Shown: positions 7,100-14,785 of the stretch, in pieces | Layout of the letters: each line of letters begins with the position of its first letter | Numbering within the stretch: position 1 is the stretch's first letter | Position numbers and translations under genes: made by a program | Notes under the pieces: generated by a model | What the model saw: the letters and a program-made list of their open reading frames with translations, nothing else | What the model was told of the DNA's origin: nothing | Database searches by the model: none | NCBI GenBank assembly: GCA_016793525.1 | Contig: JAEUJT010000072.1 | Span: 1-19,159 of the forward strand | Source: Archangium sp. | GTDB taxonomy: Bacteria; Myxococcota; Myxococcia; Myxococcales; Myxococcaceae | DNA length: 19,159 nt | Direction: 5' to 3'

Positions 7100-9508
7100 A
7101 TGCGACCTCCATTTCACTTCATCGCCGCTGTGGCCTTCGCTTCCTGCAGCGGCACCATCACCGGCGTCACGGGCGAGCCGGGAGACGCCGTGGTCTGCGA
7201 CGAGGCGTGCCAGCAACAAGCGCGACCCGACGGCTGCCTCTCCACGCGCGAGTACTTCGCCCAGTGGTCCTGGCCACACACCTTCTCGACCTGCGTCGCT
7301 TGCCACGTGGCCGGCGGCCAAGCCGACGGCACGCACTTCATTCTCAAGTCCCCCAGCCTCCCCGGCTTCGTCGACGCCAACCTGGCCGCGGTCACCGAAG
7401 CGGCGAACCTGCGCCAGGGCGATGAGCCGCTGCTGCACCTCAAGCCCACCGGCCAGGTTCCCCACCAGGGCGGCACCGTCATCTTTCACGGGAGCCAGGC
7501 CCACGCGGTGCTGCTGGAGACGCTGAAGCAGGTCGCCGAGCCGGTCACCTGCCCTGGCGACGCGCCGATGCTCCCCGCGCCGAGCCCCGTCACCGAAGGC
7601 GTGACCTTGATGTCTCCAGCGGAGACGCTCCGCAAAGCGACGCTCGTGTTGGGCCGCCGCTTGCCCACCGCCGAAGAGCTCGCGGCCGCGCAAGCCGAAG
7701 GGATGCCAGCCGTCGAGGCCACCGCGCTGCGCGTGATGGACGAAGCGACCTTCCACGACGTGCTGCGCGACGTGTTCGCCGACGTGCTGCTCACCGACGC
7801 GTTTCTCTGGCGCAACCGCGACACCCACGGAGGAGGCCTCGTCGCCGACGACACCTTCGACCCTCCGGCGAACAACTTCGGCAACCTGGCCGACTGGGAG
7901 TGGCAGTCGAGCGCCGACGGCATTCGCACCACCGACGCCCTGGCCCGCGAGCCGGTGGAGTTCATCGTGCACGCGGTGAAGACCAACCGGCCGCTGACCG
8001 AAATTCTCACCGGCCGCTACCGGCTGATGAACGCGGCGAGCGCGCGCTTCTTCGGAGCCACCTACGCCGGCGACGCCAACGACCCGAACGACTTTCGCGA
8101 GGTGCTGGTGCCGGTGGTGAACGAGCGCCGCGGCCCGGGGGAGTACGCCGGCATTCTCACCACCACGGCGTTCCTCTCGCGGTACCCGAACACGCCGACC
8201 AACTTCAACCGCAAGCGGGCGCGCTTCATTCTCAAGTACTTCGGCGACCTCGACATCATGAAGACCGCGCCCCGCATCGACGCGAGCGCCATCGACCTGG
8301 CCGCGAACCCGACGCGGAACAACGCGGCGTGCACCGGGTGCCACGCGAAGATCGACCCGCTCGCCGGCGCCATGGCCAACTGGACCGAGTGTGGCTACTC
8401 CGACCACCCGCACTACTTTTCCCCCACAGAGAAGGGGAACGGCTGCAGCGACCGCGGCTGGCTCCCCGACGCGCGCGTCTTCCCGCCGGGCACCGGTGAA
8501 GGCACCTCGGCGCCGCTCACCGACACACAGCGAGCGACAGGCGCGGAACACCTCGCAGCGGCGCTGGCGGCACGCGACGGCTTCGCGCAGGCCATGGTGG
8601 CGCACGTCGCGGCTGGAATTTTGGCGAGGCCGCTCCTCTCCGCGCCGCAAGACCCGATGCACCCGGCGTACGCGCACCTCGACGCCGCGTACGAATACGA
8701 GCGCACCGAACTGCGCCGCTTCGCCACCGCCTTTCGCGACGGAGGCCTGCTGCTCAAGCCGCTGGTGCTCGCCATCGTCACCTCCCCGCTCTTCCGCGCC
8801 ACGAGCGCCGACCGGGCCGACCGCGTCGAGCTCACCGGCCTCGGCGGTGGCACGCTGCTCACGCCTGAAGAACTGGACCGGCGCCTCGAGGTGCTCCTCG
8901 GCGTGCCGTGGATGGAGCCCGCACCCGGCACGTTTCACGACGGCGTGGGCCCGCGATACCTGCAGCGCGCGGCGATGTTCAAGGTGGCGTACGGCGGCAC
9001 CGACCAGACCACCACCGGCGCGAAGGTGCGTCAGCGCCAGCCGAGCTCCATCACCGCGCGCGTGGTCGAGCGCATGGCCTTGATGACCGCGTGCATCGCC
9101 ACCAGCCGCGACTTCGACACGCCGGTCGCGCAGCGAAGGCTCTTCCCGAACGTGGAGAAGACGCTCGTGCCCTCCGGCAACCCCGACGCGGTGGATCAGC
9201 AGCCGATTCTGCAAAACATCGCGCACCTCCACGAGCGGCTCCTCGGAGAGACGTTGGCGCTCGACGACGCTGAGGTTCGCGCCACGTACGCGCTGCTCAC
9301 CTCGGCGCGGACCGACGGGCTCGCCGCCATCTCTGGAGGCATGGCGACGGCGCGGCTCTCACGCCCGTGCGCCAACGACGTCGACGTGCGCACCGGCACG
9401 CTCCGGTCACCCGCGGGCACGGTGAACGACGCCGCCTTCGTGGTGCGCGCGTGGCAAGCCGTCATCACCTCGCTCCTCATGGATTCGCGTTTCATCACCC
9501 ACCGCTGA
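7100..9508 (+). CDS. c-type haem lipoprotein of the DUF1592/DUF1588 type
   Basis: An 802-residue protein. The ATG at 7100 gives a lipoprotein signal ending FASC at residues 13-16 and has a GAGGG ribosome site about 8 bp upstream; an in-frame GTG at 7013 would add 29 residues and spoil the signal. Two CxxCH haem motifs are present: CVACH at 65-69 and CTGCH at 411-415. The segment around the second motif, with AGILTT, an Arg-rich RKRARF and a following KIDPLAG, matches DUF1588/DUF1592-type proteins of Planctomycetes and Myxococcota. The molecular function of these proteins is not established; an extracellular redox role is plausible. It is the first gene of a plus-strand operon, with the DUF1501 gene starting 8 bp after its stop. 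It is divergent from the sigma-factor operon. Confidence 0.82.
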   Translation: MRPPFHFIAAVAFASCSGTITGVTGEPGDAVVCDEACQQQARPDGCLSTREYFAQWSWPHTFSTCVACHVAGGQADGTHFILKSPSLPGFVDANLAAVTEAANLRQGDEPLLHLKPTGQVPHQGGTVIFHGSQAHAVLLETLKQVAEPVTCPGDAPMLPAPSPVTEGVTLMSPAETLRKATLVLGRRLPTAEELAAAQAEGMPAVEATALRVMDEATFHDVLRDVFADVLLTDAFLWRNRDTHGGGLVADDTFDPPANNFGNLADWEWQSSADGIRTTDALAREPVEFIVHAVKTNRPLTEILTGRYRLMNAASARFFGATYAGDANDPNDFREVLVPVVNERRGPGEYAGILTTTAFLSRYPNTPTNFNRKRARFILKYFGDLDIMKTAPRIDASAIDLAANPTRNNAACTGCHAKIDPLAGAMANWTECGYSDHPHYFSPTEKGNGCSDRGWLPDARVFPPGTGEGTSAPLTDTQRATGAEHLAAALAARDGFAQAMVAHVAAGILARPLLSAPQDPMHPAYAHLDAAYEYERTELRRFATAFRDGGLLLKPLVLAIVTSPLFRATSADRADRVELTGLGGGTLLTPEELDRRLEVLLGVPWMEPAPGTFHDGVGPRYLQRAAMFKVAYGGTDQTTTGAKVRQRQPSSITARVVERMALMTACIATSRDFDTPVAQRRLFPNVEKTLVPSGNPDAVDQQPILQNIAHLHERLLGETLALDDAEVRATYALLTSARTDGLAAISGGMATARLSRPCANDVDVRTGTLRSPAGTVNDAAFVVRAWQAVITSLLMDSRFITHR

Positions 9509-9510
9509 GG
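9507..9510 (+). promoter_or_regulatory. ribosome binding site overlapping the upstream stop codon
   Basis: GAGG shares bases with the TGA stop at 9506-9508 and sits 6 nt before the ATG at 9517. It fixes that start and implies translational coupling of the haem lipoprotein and the DUF1501 protein. Confidence 0.6.
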
Positions 9511-9516
9511 TCCCAC

Positions 9517-10851
9517 ATGGCCTGCATCTCTCGACGAGGCGTTCTTCAAGCTGGGGTCGCGGCGTCGCTGCTCGCGGCGTTCAAAGGCCGTGACGCGGTG
9601 GCGCAGACCGCGGGGTCTGACGTGTTGTGGGTGCAGGTCGTCGCGCACGGCGGGTGGGACCAAATGCTCTTCACCGAGCCGAAGCGCGGCTGGCGCGACT
9701 ACGGCAGCACCGCCATTCGCCAGGCGGGCTCCATTCCCTACGTCGACTTTCCCGAGGTGGGCCCGTTCTTCCGCGCGCACGGCGAGCGCATGTTGGTGTT
9801 CAACGGCGTCGACACCTTCACCAACAACCACGACGTGGGCGTTCGGCACTCGAGGAGCGGCAGCTTGCTCGAGGGCTTTCCCGTCTTTCCCGCGCAGGTC
9901 GCCGCGGCCGCAGGCGCCGATCGGCTGCTGCCCATGTTCACCGTCTATGACTACGCGGAGACGGGTGGCCTGCTCGCGTCGAACACCATTGACTGGCGCA
10001 GCTCGCAGCGACTGAACGAACTGAAAGAGGTGGCCCGGCCTCCCGGGGTGTACCGCAACGGGCCGGGCTTCGTGAGCGACCCGTCGACGCCGTTCCTCCC
10101 TCCATCGGTGATGCAGCGGGTGGCGGCGGCGCACGAGGCGCGCACCCAGCGGCTGCTCGACGCGGCGACGTTGCCGGGGCACCGAAAGGGCCTCCTCGCG
10201 CTGGCGCGGGCGCACGCGGCGGCGAAGCGAATGCCCGAGCTCAACCTCGCGCCACAGGTGACGTTGCCCAGCGGCGTGGCCTCGAGCTCGGTGTTGGGCC
10301 AGACGCTCGTGCTGGGAGCGGCGGCGGTGAACGCCTTCAAGCAAGGCCTCGTCACCACGTTGCTCGTCGGCCAGGGTGACTTCGACACCCACGGAGACAA
10401 CGACGCGACCCACCGCGAGCGCCTGGGCATGATCTTCACCCTCACCGACTTCCTCCTCCGGCAGGCGGAGACGGCCAACGTGCCGATGGCGGTGGTGCTG
10501 ACCTCAGACTTCGGCCGCACGGTGGTGCGAGAGGGCGCGACCGGCACAGGGCACTGGCCCATCAGCACCATGCTCGTGGTGCAGAACGCGCAGGCGGCGG
10601 CGCAGCAGCGGCTCCCGGTCGACCGCGTCATCGGAGGCACCACCGGCGACGGCGCCACGCACACCACGAACGCGCGGGCCGTATTGCAGGCGCGCAAGAT
10701 CAACCCGCACACGCTCGCCTTCGACGACACCGGCATCACGCCCACCCCCGCCCACGTGTACCGGGTGCTGCGCCGCGCCGCCGGCATCGACAGCCACGCG
10801 TCCCTCCGCGACTTTCCGCTCAACATCGACGGAGACGATCTCACCGTGTGA
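9517..10851 (+). CDS. Tat-exported DUF1501 family protein
   Basis: A 444-residue protein. Its N-terminus has a twin-arginine signal (SRRGVLQ at 5-11, then a moderately hydrophobic stretch up to about residue 29, cleavage likely near AVAQ). Family hallmarks are FDTHGDN at 289-295, SDFGRT at 330-335 and GHWP at 345-348. These lie in the alkaline-phosphatase/sulfatase-like region of DUF1501, and His292, Asp331 and His346 could bind metal. Tat export fits a folded metalloprotein. DUF1501 genes normally sit next to haem-bearing DUF1549/1553 or DUF1592-type genes, as here. The reaction is not known for the family. The start is set by the ribosome site and the Tat motif. Confidence 0.88.
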   Translation: MACISRRGVLQAGVAASLLAAFKGRDAVAQTAGSDVLWVQVVAHGGWDQMLFTEPKRGWRDYGSTAIRQAGSIPYVDFPEVGPFFRAHGERMLVFNGVDTFTNNHDVGVRHSRSGSLLEGFPVFPAQVAAAAGADRLLPMFTVYDYAETGGLLASNTIDWRSSQRLNELKEVARPPGVYRNGPGFVSDPSTPFLPPSVMQRVAAAHEARTQRLLDAATLPGHRKGLLALARAHAAAKRMPELNLAPQVTLPSGVASSSVLGQTLVLGAAAVNAFKQGLVTTLLVGQGDFDTHGDNDATHRERLGMIFTLTDFLLRQAETANVPMAVVLTSDFGRTVVREGATGTGHWPISTMLVVQNAQAAAQQRLPVDRVIGGTTGDGATHTTNARAVLQARKINPHTLAFDDTGITPTPAHVYRVLRRAAGIDSHASLRDFPLNIDGDDLTV

Positions 10852-10916
10852 CGCCGTCGGCGGCGCTCGCAAACACGAGTTGCGGGCCGGAGGCCGATGC
10901 AGCAGCGTCGCGCGCC

Positions 10917-12347
10917 ATGCGTACGCCCTCGCTCTTCGTGGCCCTCACCCTCACCGCCGGTTGCGTCGTCCACCTGCCCACCCAGCGGGTGCTGGTGGCA
11001 GAACGTGCAGCGAGCCGCATCGTGATCCACGACACGTCGGTCTTCACCGCGACCAGCACCGAGGTGACGCCGCACCACGACGTCATCGTCCACCGCGGGC
11101 GCATCGAGGCCATTCTCCCTGCGGGCACCGCGCCGGCGCTGCCTGGAGACCTCACCCTCGACGGCCGCGGCAAGACGCTGCTCCCTGGGCTGGTCGATAT
11201 GCACGCCCACGTGACCCTCTCCGCAGCACCGCCGTGGTACCTCGCGTTGCCCGACGTCGAGCACAACCTGCAAGCGCACCTCTACGCGGGCGTCACCACG
11301 GTGAACGACCTGGGCGGAGCGGTGGAGTCGCTCCACGACGCGCGCCGGCGCATCGCAGAGGGAGACTGGCTCGGGCCCCGGCTTTTCTTCGCCGGCACGT
11401 ACCTCACGCGCGACGACGGCTACCCGGCCAGCATGCTGCGCCTGGTGTACGGCAAGCTCGCGGCCTGGCTCACCGAAGACGAGCTCGTCACCGGCGTGGA
11501 GACGCCCGAAGCCGCCGCGCTCGCCGTGCGCCGCCACTGGGCTGACGGGGTGACGATGATCAAGATCATCGTCGCCGAGCTCCCCCACGGCGCTCCGCGG
11601 CTCACCCCGGAGCAGCTCGACGCCATCGTCGCTGAAGCCCACGGGTTGGGGCTCAAGGTCGCGGCCCATGTCGACTCGCTCGACGACGCGCTCCTCGCCG
11701 CGGCGCATGGGGTCGATTGGCTTGCGCACGGCGTGGTGACCTCGGCGCTCAGCCCGGAGAACGCCCAGCGCCTCGCCGCCTCGGGCATCATCGTGGCCCC
11801 CACCCTCGCCATCTACGACAACATCTGCCAGCTCGTGGAGCAGCCCTACGTGGTGAGCCCGATGAAGGCAGCATCGGAGCCCCCGGAGCTGCTCGAGCGC
11901 TTCTCCGCCGACGACGTGCGCGACGCGAAGCTCGACCCCGGCTTCGCGAAGTGGATCGACGCCATCGAGCTCAACCGAGCGCAGCGAAAGAAGAACGCAC
12001 TCGCGCTCTTTCAGGCCGGCGTGCCGCTGGTGGTGGGCACCGACGCGCAGGGCGCCGTGGCCACCTTCGCCGCCGACATTCACGAGGAGCTGCGGCTGCT
12101 GGTCGAGGCCGGCATTCCCAACGCCGAGGTGCTGCTCGGGGCCACCAGCCGCGCCGCGCGCCTGCTCCAAGCCGAGCCCCCCTTCGGCACCATCGAGCCG
12201 GGCAAGAGCGCCGACCTGCTGCTCGTCGACGGAGACCCGCTCACCGACATCACCGCCACCTCGCGCATCGCCGAGGTCATCGTGCGTGGCCGGCTCCTCA
12301 CCCGCGCCCCGGAGAATCGCGCTGCGGGCGACGTGGTAGAGCGCTGA
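10917..12347 (+). CDS. amidohydrolase-family metal-dependent hydrolase, lipoprotein
   Basis: A 476-residue amidohydrolase-superfamily enzyme (imidazolonepropionase/prolidase-like branch). Metal-site residues are all visible: HAH at 96-98, probable carboxylated Lys216 in the MIKII stretch, His251, His271 and Asp376. The C-terminal IEPGKSADL at 426-434 is typical of the beta-domain closing strand. The ATG at 10917 gives a clean lipoprotein signal (LTAGC, Cys16), so it is probably envelope-anchored and acts on a peptide-like or cyclic amide substrate outside the cytoplasm. A GTG at 10848 overlapping the previous stop would add 23 residues and is better coupled but gives a poor signal peptide. 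It is third in the operon; the Bor-like gene starts 5 bp after its stop. Substrate unknown. Confidence 0.87.
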   Translation: MRTPSLFVALTLTAGCVVHLPTQRVLVAERAASRIVIHDTSVFTATSTEVTPHHDVIVHRGRIEAILPAGTAPALPGDLTLDGRGKTLLPGLVDMHAHVTLSAAPPWYLALPDVEHNLQAHLYAGVTTVNDLGGAVESLHDARRRIAEGDWLGPRLFFAGTYLTRDDGYPASMLRLVYGKLAAWLTEDELVTGVETPEAAALAVRRHWADGVTMIKIIVAELPHGAPRLTPEQLDAIVAEAHGLGLKVAAHVDSLDDALLAAAHGVDWLAHGVVTSALSPENAQRLAASGIIVAPTLAIYDNICQLVEQPYVVSPMKAASEPPELLERFSADDVRDAKLDPGFAKWIDAIELNRAQRKKNALALFQAGVPLVVGTDAQGAVATFAADIHEELRLLVEAGIPNAEVLLGATSRAARLLQAEPPFGTIEPGKSADLLLVDGDPLTDITATSRIAEVIVRGRLLTRAPENRAAGDVVER

Positions 12348-12352
12348 GCACC

Positions 12353-12682
12353 ATGCACCGCCCCCTTCGAACCGTGGCCGCCGTCATCAGCATCGCGCTC
12401 ACCACCTCTGGCTGTTTCACGGCCCGCGTCAGCGCCCGCGGCGTACCCGGAATTCAGCAGCGGGAGACCGGCGTCAGCCTGCTCTGGGGCCTCACCGGGA
12501 CCCACACCCGCGCAATGGAGTGCGAATACGGCCTCAACTCCGTCGAGACCTTTTTCCCTTGGTACTGGTGGCTGCTGTCGGGCCTCACGGTCGGCATCGT
12601 GACGCCCATCGTGAAGGAGTACACCTGCAACGCGTCGCCAGTACACGCCGCGCAGCCGCCGCCTCCGCCGCCGGGTTACTGA
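12353..12682 (+). CDS. small Bor/Iss-like lipoprotein
   Basis: A 109-residue lipoprotein: signal peptide with TTSGC, Cys21 as the lipidation site, then a region with a single internal cysteine (Cys57) and a hydrophobic segment at about 68-86 leading to GIVTP and EYTC (Cys92), and a Pro-rich tail (six prolines at 102-107). The central pattern, GL-x-x-G-I-x-TP-x-x-(K/R)-x-Y-x-C, resembles the C-terminal part of the lambda Bor/Iss lipoproteins, from memory of that family. Bor and Iss are outer-membrane lipoproteins linked to serum survival. It is the last gene of the heme/DUF1501/amidohydrolase operon and overlaps the convergent carbonic anhydrase gene by 7 bp. Role here unknown. Confidence 0.72.
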   Translation: MHRPLRTVAAVISIALTTSGCFTARVSARGVPGIQQRETGVSLLWGLTGTHTRAMECEYGLNSVETFFPWYWWLLSGLTVGIVTPIVKEYTCNASPVHAAQPPPPPPGY

Positions 12683-13359
12683 GTCGCATCGCCGGCAGGC
12701 GCCAGCAGCCGGGTCACCTCGGCTTCGTCGAGCACCACGAAGCGCCCGCGGTTGGCCTCGAACATCGACACCAGCGTGTGCTCGATGTCGAACCACAGTG
12801 CGTGCAGCTTCAATTCACCCGCGCGCTGACGACCCCGCACGAGTGGGTACGAGGCGATGTGCTCGAGCTGCACCAACACGTTGGCCTGCGAGAGCCGATC
12901 GGTCTGCGGCAGCGCCGAGTCGATGAATGGGCTGTGCTTCAGGCGCTCCACCGCGGGCTCGGCGTGGGCGAGCCACTCCACCAGATTCGGAGCGCGCTCG
13001 ACCAGCCCCTGCCGCCCGTCAGCCACCGCCTTCATCGCACCGCAGTTTGAGTGCCCGCAGACGGCGATGTCGCGAATGCCCAACACGTCGACCGCGTATT
13101 CAATGGCCGCGGCCTCAGACACGTCGCCGGTGGAGAGGTGACCCGCGCCCGCCGGAGCCACCACGTTGCCCACGGTGCGCACGGTGAACACGCCGCCCGG
13201 CTCGTCGCCAGTGAACAAGTGCGGCATCACCCGGCTGTCGCAGCACGTCACGAGCAACAGCTCGGGGTTCTGAGACTGAGCCAGCGCCTTGAAGAGCGGC
13301 TTCAGCCGCGGCGCGAGCTCGGTGCGAAAGTCGACGAGGCTTCGGAGGAGCCGGTGCAT
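12676..13359 (-). CDS. beta-class carbonic anhydrase
   Basis: A 227-residue beta-carbonic anhydrase, which interconverts CO2 and bicarbonate in the cytoplasm. The three zinc ligands are present: Cys39 in CCDSR, His103 and Cys106 in CGHSNCG. The Asp41/Arg43 catalytic dyad is also intact. The start is the ATG at 13359, chosen because AAGGAG lies 10 nt upstream and because residues before it (another 23 codons open) do not resemble the family. Its 3' end overlaps the Bor-like gene by 7 bp, and its 5' side is divergent from a thioesterase-like gene. No SulP transporter is adjacent, so it is probably a general bicarbonate-supplying enzyme. Call is firm. Confidence 0.95.
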   Translation of the reverse strand: MHRLLRSLVDFRTELAPRLKPLFKALAQSQNPELLLVTCCDSRVMPHLFTGDEPGGVFTVRTVGNVVAPAGAGHLSTGDVSEAAAIEYAVDVLGIRDIAVCGHSNCGAMKAVADGRQGLVERAPNLVEWLAHAEPAVERLKHSPFIDSALPQTDRLSQANVLVQLEHIASYPLVRGRQRAGELKLHALWFDIEHTLVSMFEANRGRFVVLDEAEVTRLLAPAGDATQ

Positions 13360-13369
13360 GCGCTCAAGA

Positions 13370-13375
13370 CTCCTT
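13370..13375 (-). promoter_or_regulatory. ribosome binding site of the carbonic anhydrase
   Basis: AAGGAG on the minus strand, 10 nt before the ATG at 13359. It decides this start over the longer open frame reaching 13428. Confidence 0.6.
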
Positions 13376-13407
13376 CGGGCTGCCCGGCAAGGCAACGCGT
13401 CATTTGC

Positions 13408-13445
13408 GCCTCGCGCCGACGCGGCCACACAAACCGTCGCGAGGC
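13408..13445. repeat. 8-bp inverted repeat in the divergent gap between carbonic anhydrase and thioesterase
   Basis: GCCTCGCG at 13408-13415 is matched by its perfect reverse complement CGCGAGGC at 13438-13445 across a 22-bp spacer, centre to centre about 30 bp. It could be an operator or chance in GC-rich DNA. Confidence 0.4.
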
Positions 13446-13474
13446 CGGCGCGCGCCTGTTAGCCCTCGGGCCGC

Positions 13475-14284
13475 ATGGCTCCTGCCCCCGAAGGCTCGTT
13501 TTCGTCATTCGTCACCCCCGTCACCCTCGCGCCCAACCGCTACGGCTTCGATTTCCCCGACGGGTGGCAGACGGGCAAAGGGCTCTTCGGCGGGCTGGTG
13601 GTGGGAGCGCTCGTGCGCGCGCTCGAGGCCTCCGCCGGGCCGTCACGACCGCTGCGCAGCATCACCTCCGAGCTCTGCGGCCCCACCCAGCCGGGCTCCG
13701 CGGAGATCCACGTCGAGCTGCTGCGTGAAGGCGCGGCGGTCTCCACGCTCACCGCGCGGTTGGTGCAAGACGGCAAGGTGCAAGGCCACGCGGTCGGCGT
13801 CTTCGGCGCTGCGCGCAGCGATGCCCGCAAGCTGACCGAGCTGAGGCCGCTCCCGCAGACCGACTGGCGCACCATCGAGTCGATTCCCGTGCAGCCGCCC
13901 ATCGGCCCCGCCTTCGCGCGCTTCTACGATTTTCGCCCGGTGTCGGGCCTCCCCTTCTCAGGCGAGACAAAGCCCACCACGTCGATCTGGATCCGCCCCA
14001 AAAACCCCGGCCCCGCGCGAGATGCCGCCTTCATCGCTGGGTGCGCCGACGCGTGTTGGCCGACGCTGTTCATCATCGACGAGGCGCCGCGCCCGATGGC
14101 CACCATCGCCTTCACCATGCAGCTCGTGTCGTCGCTCGACGGGCTCGACCCGGACGCGCCGCTCTTCCACGTTGGCCGCGGGGTATCGGTGAACGACGGC
14201 TACCTGGTGGAGTTTCGCGAGCTCTGGGGCCACGACGGCCGCTTGGTGGCGCTCAACCAGCAGACCATCGCCATCGTTCGCTGA
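13475..14284 (+). CDS. acyl-CoA thioesterase-like double-hotdog protein
   Basis: A 269-residue protein with two halves typical of the TesB-like/thioesterase-family double hotdog: an N-terminal domain to about residue 115 (GLFGGLVVG at 37-45) and a C-terminal domain from about 150. The C-terminal half contains the Asp192 region (GCADACWP at 189-196), where family members carry the catalytic aspartate, and ends with LNQQTIAIVR. Proteins of this group hydrolyse acyl-CoA; the chain length is unknown. The ATG at 13475 has no strong ribosome site. The stop is 7 bp from the end of the convergent SRPBCC gene, and the start is divergent from carbonic anhydrase across 115 bp. Confidence 0.82.
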   Translation: MAPAPEGSFSSFVTPVTLAPNRYGFDFPDGWQTGKGLFGGLVVGALVRALEASAGPSRPLRSITSELCGPTQPGSAEIHVELLREGAAVSTLTARLVQDGKVQGHAVGVFGAARSDARKLTELRPLPQTDWRTIESIPVQPPIGPAFARFYDFRPVSGLPFSGETKPTTSIWIRPKNPGPARDAAFIAGCADACWPTLFIIDEAPRPMATIAFTMQLVSSLDGLDPDAPLFHVGRGVSVNDGYLVEFRELWGHDGRLVALNQQTIAIVR

Positions 14285-14291
14285 GGTTGCT

Positions 14292-14693
14292 TCAGCGGGC
14301 CTGCGCGCCGCGGTGCATCCACTCGACGAAGGCTTCGGCCACCGCCGTGTCGTGGCCCCCGCTGCGACCGCGCACGCTGTCGATGGAGTACCGCATGGTG
14401 CACCCGCCCTCGGCCGGAACGAACTGCGCGTGGCCCGACACGGCGTCCATCGCGCCGCTCGAGGGCACCCAGCGCACCTTCAACGCCGCCACGTCGTACG
14501 CGTACACGAGCGCGTAGCTCAGGGCGTCGCCGAACTCGTACATCACCTCGAGGGGGTGGCCATCGGCGTCGCGGCGCACCACGTTGGCCTTCTTCAGCCC
14601 TGGCACCCACCGGCGGGCGGCGGCCGCGTCACAGAAGGCGTCGAAACACCGCGTCGGATCTGCTCGAAGAAACAGCTCAACCACGCCGCGCAC
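14292..14693 (-). CDS. SRPBCC-family (START/polyketide-cyclase-like) protein
   Basis: About 133 residues. The helix-grip fold is suggested by the opening VELFLRADPTRCFDAFCD, followed by a Trp-x-Pro region, alternating beta-strands (SYALVYAYDV, KVRWVPSSG) and a C-terminal amphipathic helix (AVAEAFVEWM). Such proteins bind hydrophobic ligands; the ligand here is unknown. The open frame continues to 14825, but residues upstream of 14693 look non-family and would run 40 bp into the ATPase gene. GTG at 14693 is therefore preferred, with GTG at 14684 also possible; neither has a strong ribosome site. The gene is divergent from the ATPase gene and convergent with the thioesterase gene. Confidence 0.7.
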   Translation of the reverse strand: MRGVVELFLRADPTRCFDAFCDAAAARRWVPGLKKANVVRRDADGHPLEVMYEFGDALSYALVYAYDVAALKVRWVPSSGAMDAVSGHAQFVPAEGGCTMRYSIDSVRGRSGGHDTAVAEAFVEWMHRGAQAR

Positions 14694-14710
14694 TCTGCCG
14701 TGTTCGCCGC

Positions 14711-14735
14711 GTGACGGGTGTGACAAGCAGGTGAC
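14711..14735. repeat. three GTGAC direct repeats in the SRPBCC/ATPase divergent gap
   Basis: GTGAC occurs at 14711, 14720 and 14731 with periods of 9 and 11 bp, between the divergent starts at 14693 and 14786. Near-helical spacing suggests possible stacked binding of a regulator, but the units are short. No promoter boxes are called. Confidence 0.35.
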
Positions 14736-14785
14736 AGCGCCCAGCTCAGCGCCAGGTCGGTCAACCACTTGCAGCGACTGACGTC

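Noticed and set aside
7010..9232. A long open frame of 740 codons on the minus strand, antisense to the heme lipoprotein gene
   Set aside because: It is Arg/Gly/His-rich with no family motif, while the plus strand encodes a lipoprotein signal and two CxxCH motifs. High-GC DNA often leaves the antisense frame open.
10848..10916. GTG at 10848 overlapping the DUF1501 stop as start of the amidohydrolase
   Set aside because: The coupling would be neat, but the added residues disturb a textbook lipoprotein signal starting at the ATG 10917. Kept only as an alternative.
9951..12170. A 739-codon minus-strand open frame antisense to the DUF1501 and amidohydrolase genes
   Set aside because: Spans two well-supported plus-strand genes and shows low-complexity shadow composition only.
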